Shown: positions 31,091 to 42,212 of the stretch, piece by piece
Position numbering within the stretch: the first letter of the stretch is position 1
Layout: every line of letters begins with the position of its first letter
Origin: Rheum nobile
Taxonomy: Eukaryota; Streptophyta; Magnoliopsida; Caryophyllales; Polygonaceae
Assembly (NCBI GenBank): GCA_027886185.1
Contig: WOAB01000188.1
Location: 1,550,001-1,614,000, forward strand
Length of the DNA stretch: 64,000 nucleotides
Reading direction: 5' to 3'
The notes under the pieces: generated by a model
What the model was told of the DNA's origin: nothing
The model's input: only the letters and a program-made list of their open reading frames with translations
Databases searched by the model: none
Program-made: the position numbers and the translations under genes

Positions 31091-31535
31091 TGATTTTTTT
31101 TTTCTTTCGGGTCGGGTTTAAAATGTTTTACTGGAACAAAATTTTTAAACCGATCACTCGTTTGAAATTGAGAAATGTTTTCGAAGGCTCTGAATTTTCA
31201 AAGAAAATTTTTACCGTTCATAGTCGTGCCTTTTCTTTAGTCTGATATGGAAACGAACTTTCATATTTAGAAAGACTAATTCTCTGTTCGTCACCCGTAA
31301 TTCTGAATACTTTCGTTTCTCTTCAGAGGACTCGGAAGAAGCCGAGGTGGTTTCGCCATCTCTAGTAAGGCTTGAATTCCCAGTTCCCTCGTTAAGATTT
31401 AAGGTTGTAGAACCTAGTAACTCGGTTTGAATTCATCAATAGAAATTACCAAGTTAATCTACTCTGAGTTGATTACATTAAGTATTTCTGAGAAATATTA
31501 ATGTATAAAATACTTGGAACCTGATCGGTAAACAG
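31091..31535 (+). other. F5 leader
   Basis: 445 bases between the PBS and the gag ATG, beginning with a T-rich run. No gene is recognised; short open frames here have no motif. Confidence 0.6.
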
Positions 31536-33416
31536 ATGGTGAACATGAGGAACACTATTCGTGTTGGTGCTGGGCCAAGCAATAACCCCAGACCAAATGC
31601 GATGAATGTTGCGAACCCTGGAAAGGAACACGAGTTTGTTGCTCACAACAATCCAGTGGGCAATGACCAAGTTCAGGTCAACACACCAGTGATGTTTGAT
31701 GCCGCAACAATAGAGGCAATCCGGGGTTTGGTGATACAAGCGCTCATCGACATTATACGAACAATCGCGCCTCAGGCACAAGTTGTGCCAGATCCTCCAG
31801 CGGTTCCCAGATTTGAGGAGCCAGCTGTCCAAATACCTCATGAGGATACTGTCGGGAATAGAGACAATTATGGCCAAGCATTGAAAGCCATAAGCTCTAT
31901 AAGACCTGACAGCTACGATGGGGAAGGAGAGCCAATAAAGAAGTGTAATAGCCAGAGGCAAGTGCAGAACCAGTCTCAGGCAAGTGGGTTTAAACGTCCT
32001 GCGCCATCGTCTGTGTTGAGGCAAATGGCTAAAAATCAAGGGATCATTGCTTCTCAGTTGGAAGCCCTATCCAAGAAGGCTGAAAACTTTGAGAGCTTGC
32101 CTAAGAGGATGGACCAATTGGAGAGTCAGTTGGCCCAAATTGCTATGAATGTTCCTAGGCCTACTGGTCAACTTCCTGGTCAACCTGAAGTCAACCCTAG
32201 GGAGCATTGCAGGGTTGTCTCTCTGAGTGAAGAAAAACAGTTGGAAGAGAACAGTCCAAGAGAAAAAGAAGCGACAAAGGAGCCTGTGGAGAAGCCACAA
32301 GAAGAAGAACCCAAGTATGTTGCTCCCCCGCCATACAAGCCACCTCTTCCTTTTCCTCAGAGAAAGATTCAGATACAGCTAGAGCACCAATTTGTGAAGT
32401 TTAAGGAGATGATGAAGAAGTTGTATGTTGACATATCTTTCACAGATGTCCTCACTCAAATGCATGCGTATGCTAAGTTCCTGAAAGAGATTCTGATCAA
32501 GAAGAGAAGGCTAGAGGACTATGAGACTGTGGCCCTGACAATGGACTGCACTGAGAAGATGCCAAAGAAACTACAAGATCCGGGTGAATTATTTATCCCT
32601 GCATATTTTGGCAATCTCACTTATAATTGTCTTTGTGATCTCGGGTCTAGTGTCAATGTTATGCCTTTGTCAATCTGTAAAGAACTGAAATTGGGTGAGC
32701 CTGTTCCATCCAAGATGCGTCTCATTATGGCTGATAGGTCTGTTACTCATCCTGCCGGGATAATAGAAAATGTCCCTGTGAAAGTGGGAAAGTTCTTCAT
32801 ACCAAGAGATTTTGTGATACTTGACATGGAGGTTAGTGATAAAACTCCCATCATCCTTGGGAGACCATTTTTAGCCACTGCTGGGGCTAATATTGATGTC
32901 AAGAATGGGAAGCTTTCATTCACAATAGGGGAAGAGAAGATTGAGTATAAATATTTCAAGGACTACTTTCTTGAGATATACAAAGACACTCCACCAGCTC
33001 CTATCACAGGTACCTGCTGTAAGATTGAGGTTGATCCTGGGCAAGAGGAGATCTTATCGGACATAGCTGGTTTGCTTGATGAGTGTTTGGGAAATCTGGA
33101 CTTGGATGCTTATGAGAATGCTAGTGCGAAGAAAAGGCAAACACCAACGAAAAGGAAGAAGGCCAAGACAAGGGTTGAGCTCAAGAGTGGAAATATGGTG
33201 TTGTTATCCCATGAAAAATCTAACATGTTTCCAGTTCCTAAGGGGACAAGATGGTCAGGACCATATAGGGTGACTCGAGTTCTGAAAGGTGGGACAGTCA
33301 TGTTATGGCATAAAAACTCAGGAAAGTTCAAAGTGCAAAGTCATCGGCTGAAGCCTATTATCACGCCTGACCCGATCAAGCAGGGTACCACCGACCCTCC
33401 CGATCCAAGTACATGA
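31536..33416 (+). CDS. Chimeric ORF: F5 Gag N-terminus joined in frame to Athila-like gag/protease/integrase tail
   Basis: 626 codons from ATG MVNMRNT. Residues 1-134 match the T/F5 Gag N-terminus (NYGQALKAISS against NYSRALKMINS in T). At about residue 134 the sequence switches to an Athila-like polyprotein: a gag helical segment (ASQLEALSKKAE, about 170-205), a Pro/Glu-rich linker, and an aspartic protease with the active-site triad as DLGSSVNVM (about 367) and flap/ILGRPFLATAG (about 437). A break to the integrase tail follows (RWSGPYRVTRVL, FKVQSHRLKPI, about 552-612), ending TDPPDPST like A2. RT, RNase H and the integrase core are missing. The in-frame join may be chance. The protease motif looks intact. 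Confidence 0.78.
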   Translation: MVNMRNTIRVGAGPSNNPRPNAMNVANPGKEHEFVAHNNPVGNDQVQVNTPVMFDAATIEAIRGLVIQALIDIIRTIAPQAQVVPDPPAVPRFEEPAVQIPHEDTVGNRDNYGQALKAISSIRPDSYDGEGEPIKKCNSQRQVQNQSQASGFKRPAPSSVLRQMAKNQGIIASQLEALSKKAENFESLPKRMDQLESQLAQIAMNVPRPTGQLPGQPEVNPREHCRVVSLSEEKQLEENSPREKEATKEPVEKPQEEEPKYVAPPPYKPPLPFPQRKIQIQLEHQFVKFKEMMKKLYVDISFTDVLTQMHAYAKFLKEILIKKRRLEDYETVALTMDCTEKMPKKLQDPGELFIPAYFGNLTYNCLCDLGSSVNVMPLSICKELKLGEPVPSKMRLIMADRSVTHPAGIIENVPVKVGKFFIPRDFVILDMEVSDKTPIILGRPFLATAGANIDVKNGKLSFTIGEEKIEYKYFKDYFLEIYKDTPPAPITGTCCKIEVDPGQEEILSDIAGLLDECLGNLDLDAYENASAKKRQTPTKRKKAKTRVELKSGNMVLLSHEKSNMFPVPKGTRWSGPYRVTRVLKGGTVMLWHKNSGKFKVQSHRLKPIITPDPIKQGTTDPPDPST

Positions 33417-33426
33417 AAGTGGTGGG

Positions 33427-33473
33427 AGGTCAAGCTAATGACCTAAAACAAGCGCTGGGTGGGAGGCAATCCA
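33427..33473 (+). other. Conserved twin inverted-repeat motif after the chimeric ORF
   Basis: AGGTCA-agctaa-TGACCT (33427-33444) is identical to A2. It is followed by TGGGAGGCAATCCA (33460-33473), where the second stem has one changed base relative to A2's TGGGAGGCAACCCA. It sits 11 bases after the stop codon, as in A2. Confidence 0.6.
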
Positions 33474-34803
33474 TCAGATTCATGGTGAGTACTTCTTTTT
33501 CTTTACGCTTTTACTCTCTACATTGGGGGCAATGTAGGTTTTAAGCTTGGGGGAGGGGAGTATTTTCATTTTGCATTGCATATAGTTTGCATGATTAGTT
33601 GTATTTTTGTTTGCATTTGAATTTTTAGTTGCATATTTGCCCTGCTTGATTCTTTGTGGGTTCTCAAAATAGTACATGTACCATGAATCCTCTTAATATG
33701 CCTTGGTTGTTGATATTACAAATTGCATTATGAGCATGATATGATTGATCAAACCTATGACAATGACCTGAGCATGTGGACTTTGACTAAGATACGTTAG
33801 AACCGACACTCTAGACAAAATGTCCTAGCGAGCTTGTTGGCCTTCCTTGGACTACATTTGCAAAAGTCTCTCGTTTTCTTCATGTGTGTGAACTCTCTTT
33901 GTGTGCTAACTCTAGAACTTGCAATAATATCTTCTTTGAGGCCACGCTCATGACTTATGTGCATGACATTAATAGGATTGATGCATTGTTTTTATTAACC
34001 CTTTTCATCCTTGGCCACCCTATTCATGTATCATTTGCTTGAAGCCCGTTGTGCCTTATTGCCTATTCTTTGGAAACTCCACAAAAGCATACCGAGCCTA
34101 TAAGTTCATCCTTCCCATCCGGGGATTAGGATAGTTGAATTGTTGTTGCTAAAGTGGATTTTAGCCAAGCTTGGGGGAGGTTATATATATGGTGGTTAGA
34201 AATGTGTATAAATTTGTAATGTGTCTCATTTTCATGTGTCTTCTTTGACTTTCAAAAAAAAAAAAGGAAAAAAAAAGTCAAGTAAAAGAAAGGATACCAT
34301 GTCATATGTAAGGGTTAAGTTGTATGGGTTTGAAGGTTGAAATTCAATTAAAGGGTATTTTCGCTTGGTGTTGTCTTGGTAAGATCCTCTTCCCCAGATT
34401 TAGCTCCTCGTGGCCTAAATACTCCTATGCCCTATGTTATACCTTGGCCCCATTACAACCTTGGAAAAGCCCTCATGATTTTTGTCGTGTGCATGGTCTT
34501 TAGTGGTGGAGATTAAGAACACTGTTGCAAGCTTATGGTAGTGTAGCATTCAAAGTTGAGAATTGATATTGAGTGAAACACATGCTTAAACACATGAGTG
34601 TGAGTGACTTGTTTTTTTCGATTCTGGTGAGGTCTTGAGTGAAGGAACTGATTGTACTCTTGTCATTGATTGAGAAGCATGCTAGGACGGAATTTGTCGT
34701 TTGTTTGGCCTTTCATGGTTATTGGTCATATGTCTTTTGGATAGAAACAAATGTTGCATATTCTGTGTACTCATTGTCATGCACTTGCTTGGGACAAGCA
34801 AAG
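33474..34803 (+). other. A6 3' untranslated region with hairpin/purine modules
   Basis: No gene. It contains CTACATTGggggCAATGTAG (33518-33537) followed by TTAAGCTTGGGGGAG (33541-33555); CTAAAGTGGATTTTAG with CCAAGCTTGGGGGAGG (34149-34180); and CTTGCTTGggaCAAGCAAAG (34784-34803) just before the terminal tract. Order and spacing parallel A2. Confidence 0.65.
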
Positions 34804-34820
34804 TTCAAGCTTGGGGGATT
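34804..34820 (+). promoter_or_regulatory. A6 polypurine tract
   Basis: TTCAAGCTTGGGGGATT directly abuts the LTR start TGATAGCATG. It is the plus-strand primer site by homology to A2 (12041-12057). Confidence 0.78.
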
Positions 34821-36542
34821 TGATAGCATGCATTTAGGCTAGTTTAGGTCACGTTTCTTTCTGCTATTTTGGTTTGTTTCGTTCATTTTCCTTTTAGTTT
34901 TATTTGGTTTTAGTAGATTTGTAGTGTTCGGAGTCTACTCTTGCGTCTGTTTCATTTCAGGTTCTTTAGGAGGCATTTTTGGAGAATGTGAGCTTCAATA
35001 CGAAGATGTTCGAGTAGTGGGCTCGAAGGGATGATGCCAATGTCAAGTGTGCGGACGACAAGAAGGAGGCGGGACTAAGGAATCAATCTCTCTCGTCTGA
35101 AATTCCAGGGCGTTGGTCCAACTTGTAAAACTTCGTTCTCCCTGCTCAGACCTCCAAATGCAATGATTCCAACTCGAGGAGTTAGATATACAAGTCTAGT
35201 TTGCCTCCTCAAAATTTCAGACCAAAATAATGAGTGAGCAGAAAGTTATGACAATTCTCCTGAAGTGTCGCAGATGGAGGTGTCGAGACCCGGCCGAGTT
35301 TCGGCCCGAGTCAGGAGCCACCTCAAGACGTCAACTGGGAACAACTCGGTGGTGACCCGACCGAGTTTGTGCCCGAGTCATCCAAGGAAGTTAACTGAGA
35401 ACAACTCGGTCTAGACCCGACCGAGTTGCCTCTCGAGTCAGCCCAAGAGTTGTTAACTGAGAACAACTCGGTCATGACCCGACCGAGTTGTCTCTCGAGT
35501 CAGCGACGCTGACTGAAACTCGGCCCGTGACCCGGCCGAGTTTCTGGACCGAGTCGGGCTACTTGTTTTGTCTCCGACTTGTTTTGTTCCTTGGGTCGTT
35601 TGCTATTTCGAGGGGTATAAAAGACTTGTAAAAACTTCTATTTGGGGGACCTAGCAGCTGCATCTACATTTTTCTAGATCTCAAAAACCCTAGGGGAAGA
35701 TTTTGGAGATTTTGCTACATTGGATCGTTTGAGAATCGAATCTCTTTTGGAATACAATTGGTATGTTGTCTCTTTCAATGAATTTGATTTCTCTTTCTCT
35801 CATGTCTAGCTAAACCTTCTTTTCTAGGGTTGGGTGAACCCAATGGTGAATTAGGTAGGTTTGATTGTGGTATTTGATTGAATGAATATGTGAATGAGAT
35901 TTGATTCTATCCTAGGATGCTTAATGACCTAATTGATTCGTAATTAGGATTTCTATTGGAATTTGAGACCGAAAGGAAAAAATGATAATAGAAGATCGAT
36001 ACATGATAGATCCCTAGGATAGAACTTGAGGATTATTTGTGCGAAAGTGACTTAATCCCTCTTATGGTACTTGACTATCGAATTGATTTTTGGATGAGTA
36101 GATTCCGCGGAGCGCGAAAGCGAATGTTGTTCTATTTGTTCATTGATCTTTACAGAACTTAATGGACCTTAATGAGATTAGCTTTGTGCGAAAGTGACTG
36201 CTAGTCGAGTCTAGGTACATGCACTATTCATCTGAAAAGAGGTAGTGTTGACATTAGATAGTGAGTCCTTCAAATAACATTCATATTGAAATCTAATCAG
36301 ATATTGTCTAGAATCTACCGAAATACCATTGTGGGGATCCTAACCTTGGAAGCTTTTTCCCAACTGATAATTCATTTTTACTTGACATTTGTTACCATTG
36401 AAACCGAATTGCAAACCTTTCTTGTCTACGACTTAGTCTATTAGTTGATCTAGCAATTGATACTACTTCATAGTCCCTGAGTTCGACACCTTGGTACTAC
36501 AACCGATCTCGTACACTTGCGGGGTAGGATTTGGACCTATCA
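34821..36542 (+). repeat. A6 3' LTR, 1722 bp
   Basis: TGATAGCATG..GGACCTATCA. TATA box TATAAAAG at 35616-35623, preceded by the ACTCGG palindrome block (35289-35560). The 3' third repeats the phased GCGAAAG-type motif near 36038, 36114 and 36186, corresponding to the three GCGAGAG copies in the A2 LTR. Confidence 0.87.
35289..35560 (+). repeat. ACTCGG/CCGAGTT palindrome array in the A6 LTR
   Basis: About five imperfect repeats of roughly 55-60 bases, each with AACTCGG, then GACCCGACCGAGTT, then CGAGTC. Together they give a dense field of inverted ACTCGG half-sites ending about 55 bases before the TATA box. Confidence 0.8.
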
Positions 36543-39064
36543 TATCCCACTTAAATTATAAGGGTAAAATAGTAATTTTAATTTGATAAAAATAATAGTT
36601 AGGAAATTTATTTTATTCTTTTAGAGGAGTAATTTAAATTTTCATTAACTTAAGTTCGAAAGTTAGTTCAAGATAATTTTGTACCAATTATCAAATGGGA
36701 TACACTAATATGGTGTAGAAATAAATAAATAAGTATAATAATATTTGTAGATTTAGAATTTTAAATATAATAATATACGGTATATAAGAATTATTATTCG
36801 TATCCATGAAGGGATAAGATAATAAATACCCTAAGTAATGAACGGTCTAAATTATGATTAACCATATGTTAATTATATTTTAAATATAGTTATCAAATTT
36901 TAATGCTTGAATCAATTTAACAAAGTGTTAAAATGGGTTAAGTATGGTTAAAATTATAAGAAATGGTAACTTAAGCATTATTGAACCTAAGTTAATTTTT
37001 TTCACATAATAATTTTGGATTAAAATATTATTATGAACTTAGAATAATAAAATAAATAAGTTTCGGTAATTTTTATAATTTTGAAAAGTTATTTGAGGGC
37101 ATTTTTGCCACAACTCGTAAATAGCCTAAAATAGGGGGCCCTGATCGTAATTACTGGAAAGTGCTTCTTCTTCCCCAGCCAACAACCACCATTTTCACGT
37201 GAAGCTTTCAAGCTCTTCCATGGCGGAATCGAGCCAAAATTTCGACGTTTTCTCCAAACGAATCCATGGGCCTTAAAGCATAGCCTACTACGAATCTAAT
37301 CCCCCTAAAATTCATGATTTAAAATAACCCCATTTGATAGAATTTTTAAATCTAATTCGAACAGTCCGGGTAATCAAAATTTGGGGAAAATTCAAAATTC
37401 GTACATGTTTTAGCGCCATTCTTCAAATTGAGTCTTGTGAATTTTATTTAAGATTGTGTTGTCCAATATCCCCTTAAAATCCAGATTCAATTTCCCCCAA
37501 ATCACTCGAATTTGCTCAAGAAAGGAAAGTGTATACACGGACGCGTCATTTGATTTAGCTGAGGAAATTCGATCCGATTCTCGATTCGAGCCAAATCAAG
37601 CACGATTGTGTATATCTCTTGAAGAGCAATCCATACACTATAAATATAGCCTCAACCATTGGGATTTAGGCTTCCAATTTCATCAATCTTCCTCACGAAC
37701 CCTAAGAGTCTCAAACCTCTGTTCTTGAGTAAAATTCGAGTACATTGAAGCTTCATTATTGCAATTGCGTACACCATTAGCTTCGTCTCTTTGTCCCCTT
37801 AAAAATCCCTCTTTCCCCGACGTCGGAGATCAACCGCCGAGCCCGAATTTTGATCATTTCCGACGAAGTGCAACCGCGAATCCGGGGAGGAAATTGGTTG
37901 GTAAAATTCACGATTTGGGTTTTGTTTAATTTATTTTAGGATTAATCTTGATTAATTTAATTAATCTAGATTAGTGAAAAATATGTTAGGATTAATTTGA
38001 TTTTATGAATATTAAAATTAAATTAATTATTATTTTTATAATATTATCTTATATCATGAGTGGGTAAATTATGACTCATCATCACGATAATATTTTGAGT
38101 TCGAAAATTTTAGGATTATAAATAAATTATTGATCAATTTTTTTATGATATGATTATTCAGAATATACGACTAACTAATTTTTAGAATCGTATAAATAAT
38201 CGTTCTATAAAATAGCCTTGAAATTGATTTATTTATTAGTTAAATAAATTCAATTAAAAATTGAGACATTGTATCCTTCAAATTGTGTTATTGAATAAAT
38301 TATCTAATATAATTTATTTATTGTGTATGATTTGGGTACATCTCGGATTGGCCTTTGAACGGAATCAACATAAGAGGTTAAGTGCTAAGTCAAGCAATCG
38401 CTCTTGTTACGCCGTTCAATTTTCTACGCGATTCAAGGCAAGTAGTGGTTCGCTCTTGCCATTTCATTTTTTTCTTTTGACCGACAATTAATATTAAATC
38501 AATTGGATAATTTCTAAAACCTAATTAATGTTTGGGAACACTTGTGTGCCTTAAATAATTTTGTATCTAGGTTGATAGTTATTATTGATATATATAGTTA
38601 AATATAGGTATATACGATTAATGTTGTTATCGTCGTAATGACGGTATTGTGTGTGGACTTTGTTTGTGATGTATGGACTTTAATAGTCGTGTGTGTCAGG
38701 GATGTTATGTCATTGCGAGACATAATGATCTCTTTATAACTCGGTATTAGTCGGAATAATTCCCTAATACTTTTAAAGTCATGACCATTGTTTCTTATCC
38801 ACCCGTTAAGGATAAGAGGTGTTTAAGCACCTTGCTAGTGCAATTGGGTTGGACGTAATGTCGCCCTGTGTTGTTCTCGTTTTATTCGAAATTGTATTAA
38901 AATCATTAAGAATAATTATGGTGTCTTGTGTGTCAGGGATGTTATGACCTTGCGAGGCATAATGATCTTTTTATAACTCGGTATTAGTCCGAATAATTTC
39001 ATAATACTTTTAAGGTCATGACCATTGCTTCTTACCCACCCGTTAAGGATAAGAGGTGTTTAAG
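36543..39064 (+). repeat. Second copy of the first 2.5 kb of the T LTR
   Basis: Nearly identical to 24042-26538, lacking only the first five bases. It has about 25-30 extra bases near 37935 and a few substitutions. TATA-like CTATAAATAT at 37638-37647. It ends at the same TTAAG/TGTAATATCCC junction with an F5 LTR as the left copy, so the two share one F5 insertion event. Confidence 0.87.
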
Positions 39065-41257
39065 TGTAATATCCCTCATTTTATAAGGATATTTTGGAAT
39101 TTTTCCAACTCCTATATTACAAGTCGGATTAATTTTAGAGAGGTTCGGACATTCTGTAAATTGTTTGATCTCTGTAATATTTTTCTGAGTAATATAAAAT
39201 ACAGTTGACGTATGTTCAAGGTTAAATAGTCGTTCGTGTATGAATATACTTAACCCGGGGTTAAGATATTTAACCCAAGATTTAAAACGGACAAGAGGGT
39301 GAAAAATGACCTTGACCGCACCCCGCGGTCAAGTGGCCGCACCCGCGGCGAAGGCCAAATTTGGAGGCGGCAACAGAGACGCCACCGCACCCCGCGGTGC
39401 AAGCCATCTTCGTCGCGATAAGATTTCTGAAAATCTTATCCTTGGCCGAGCAAGTTGCTCCACTTGTTGTTCCCTTGTTCCCAGCTGGTCTCCTTGCTTG
39501 TCCCCTCTGAGGAAACTCAATGATGGGCTATAAAAGGGGGTTGAATTCAGAAGTCAAAAGGCACTTCACCTTCCTCCTCTGTTTTCTCCTCTGAATTTCT
39601 CGATTGTTGTTCAAGCTTTTGAGCTTGGTGTGAGAAGGTGATCGAGATACCTTTGAGTGGTAAAAAGGTACTCCTAAGTGGTATTCAAAGGCCTAAGGTG
39701 TTGGGAGATCAAACCAAGAACGAATCAAAGTCGAACGAATTGATTTGGGTGAGTTCTCCATCGAAAATCTGTCACGACCTTCGCCACTGTAACCTGGCCG
39801 CACCCGCGGCAGAGGCTCCACCGCACCCGCGGCGAGCCTTGTCCGAGTGTGTGTTCTTGGGTGTTTGGCTTGGGGCGAGGCTTGATTCCTTTGATTCTTT
39901 TCCTATTCTTTTAGATTCAATTATGTAGATATTGAATCTAACTTAGGATTTTTTTATGGGTCGATCCGAAGGAATCTGTGTTGCCAGATCTGTCCCTGTT
40001 TCGAGCCCGGAAATCTCATCGTCGTCTTTAAGCTTCTGCGGATCTAAGGCAAGTGGCGGTTCGCTCTTGCTCATCATTCCATATTTTAATTAATTATCAA
40101 TTGTTTAGTTGTTAATTAATTTGGGATGATTTACTGATTTATTGTTCGTTGGGAACAGCTTTGTTAATAATTGATTAAAAGATGATATTATAATAGGTTG
40201 TATATCTGCTAGAACAACGCTATTATAGATATAATTGATTAAAAGATGATATTATACTAGGTTGTATATCTGCTAGAACGACGCTAGTATAAATATATGT
40301 TTATGATGTTGGCTTGGATGTGGACTATTACTGTGTTGAACTGTTAGTTAGCACGAGTATTCGTAGGAACGCTTGGACTTTGCGAGGTCCATTCGTTTCT
40401 TTATAACTTGGCAAATAACAGGGCGATCAAGACCCTTTGCCAAACTTTCTGGTCATGACCAACCGCGATGTGGATATAGAGGCTTGAACTCTGCGATGTG
40501 GATATAAAAGTTTATAACGTGATGTGAGTTTTGGAATTAAATCAGATAAGTGCTCTTGACGCACATAATTAATATACCTTCGGCGAGTAGTGCAGCTAGG
40601 CGATAGTGCATCTAGGAAAGCTCGTCTTAACTTGTAAATCGCTCGCATGCGATACTGTGATTCTGTGATTAATTAATGTTTCCCAACATTTGTCATATTT
40701 CCGATAAGACTCATTTCCTTGGGAGTCTTCTCTTCAATGCATATCTTATTTGATACTCATTCAGGGAAAGTACCAGGTTATGTATCGTTCCGTCGGTTTT
40801 TATTCGAGGGACAATGATAGTAAACGGTTACGATCTCTCGAACCACTCTGCTTTGTACCCCTTGCTTGGTCTTTCATTAGACTAACCAACCATAATTGTT
40901 CTCTGTATGGTTGGCTGGTGTCATCCGTTCGATTCGGCATATCAGATAAATTGCGGATCCGAGAAGGCTAGAACGACTATAAAGGCGAACGATGTTTTGT
41001 TGTTATTTTAAGACTTCCGATGTGCTAATTATATTTTGTATTTAAGACTTCCGCTGTAATAATTCTAATAATGTATTTTGATGTATTTGGAATTATGTTG
41101 TAATTCCAAGACTTGGTTTTAATGGAAGTTATGATATGTTGTATCATAACTATGGTTTAATGATTTATATCAACTGGAAAAGCCTTGGGTGACATCGGAC
41201 AGTACGTCTGAGGTCACTGGCGGTAATACTTTCAAGAGATTATTTGGGGGTGTTACA
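39065..41257 (+). repeat. F5 right LTR, 2193 bp
   Basis: TGTAATATCCCTC..GGGGGTGTTACA, uninterrupted. CCGCGG palindromes at about 39315-39400 and 39797-39838; TATA box at 39529-39536. It is followed by TTAAG and the rest of the T LTR. Confidence 0.92.
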
Positions 41258-41262
41258 TTAAG

Positions 41263-42196
41263 CACCTTGTTAGTGTAATTGGATTCGACGTAATGTCGCC
41301 CTGTGTTGTTCTCGTTTTATACACGATTATATTAAAAGCATTAAAAATAATTGTGGTGGTGAAATTAAATAAGATAAGTGTTGCGAGCACATAATTAAAA
41401 AACTTTGAGCGAGAAGTACCTCTTAGAAACCGCTCGTGCTCCAGCTTAAGCGGGTCGTCTTTCCAATTTGGATTCGCATTAAGCGGTGAGGTTGGTCAAA
41501 CCCAATTATTCATCTAGTTTTATATTTGTTGTGTGAAATTTAAAACGTTTCCAAACAAATCATATCTTCTTCCCATAATACCCACATTCATTTCGGGTAT
41601 TCTTTTGCTGTATATCTCTTTTGCACATACCTCATTTCAGTGGAAGTATTTTTGTTATATATCGTTTATCGGCTTTTATTCGAGAGACAATGATAGTAAC
41701 TAGATATGACCACATAGAGCCTCACATAAAATACCATTGCGTAGTCTTTCATTAGACTAACCAATCATTATTTTTCCTTGCATGGTTGGATGGTGTCATC
41801 CGTCCCATACGGCATATCAGTTGACTGGCCTCAGGTTGTTTAGGAGTAACGAGACAGAGAAGAAGGCTTACAGATGAAGTTTAATTTTTGAAGAACTTTT
41901 GAGTTTGTTTTAAATATAAGATTTTATTTATTAATGTAATAGGATTAAATGTTAGGTAACCTAGTCATGTAATTAGAATTTATTTAAAGTCTTCCACTGT
42001 AATTTCAATATCATTTGTAAACTATCTTTCTCAATTTACGAGATGAATTTTGATAAAAGATTGAGTTTCTTTATACAAGTCTTCCGCTATTTACTCTTTA
42101 TTGATTGTATTTAAGTATGATTGTTCAAATTAAAGCTTAGGGTGGCTTTGGACTTTACTGGCGTGTGGCACTACCGACGTAAGTCGGGGTGTTACA
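41263..42196 (+). repeat. T 5' LTR, last part
   Basis: Continues the T LTR after the F5 duplication: GCACCTTG.TAGTG is shared with the sequence after the first internal repeat at 26298. It ends GTCGGGGTGTTACA at 42196, next to the PBS. Confidence 0.85.
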
Positions 42197-42200
42197 AATA

Positions 42201-42212
42201 TGGTATCAGAAC
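42201..42212 (+). promoter_or_regulatory. T primer binding site
   Basis: TGGTATCAGAAC, the tRNA-Met-type site with one G-to-A change near its end, four bases after the LTR. Confidence 0.85.

Larger units (their letters stand above)
31938..36542 (+). mobile_element. Element A6: 3' part of an Athila-like retrotransposon
   Basis: Begins abruptly inside gag at about 31938 and ends with a 1722-bp 3' LTR (34821-36542). The 3' region is homologous to A2's, with the same twin hairpin, hairpin/purine modules and AAGCTTGGGGG tract. Immediately after the LTR comes TATCC of a T LTR missing its first five bases (TGTAA), as expected if A6 originally inserted five bases into a T LTR. The 5' LTR and PBS are deleted. 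Confidence 0.8.
26539..41257 (+). mobile_element. Element F5 with rearranged interior, flanked by TTAAG
   Basis: Two LTRs of 2193 bp each (the left corrected for the nested solo LTR): 26539-31074 and 39065-41257, with TSD TTAAG at 26534-26538 and 41258-41262. A third TTAAG copy sits before the right LTR (39060-39064). Inside are F5's own PBS, leader and gag N-terminus, then foreign Athila-like sequence with its 3' LTR, then a duplicate of the first 2.5 kb of the T LTR. This is not the interior of a normal element; ectopic recombination is inferred. Confidence 0.75.

Noticed and set aside
31473..32039. 188-codon minus-strand open frame
   Set aside because: Antisense to the chimeric gag/protease ORF, whose domains are recognisable on the plus strand; a shadow frame.
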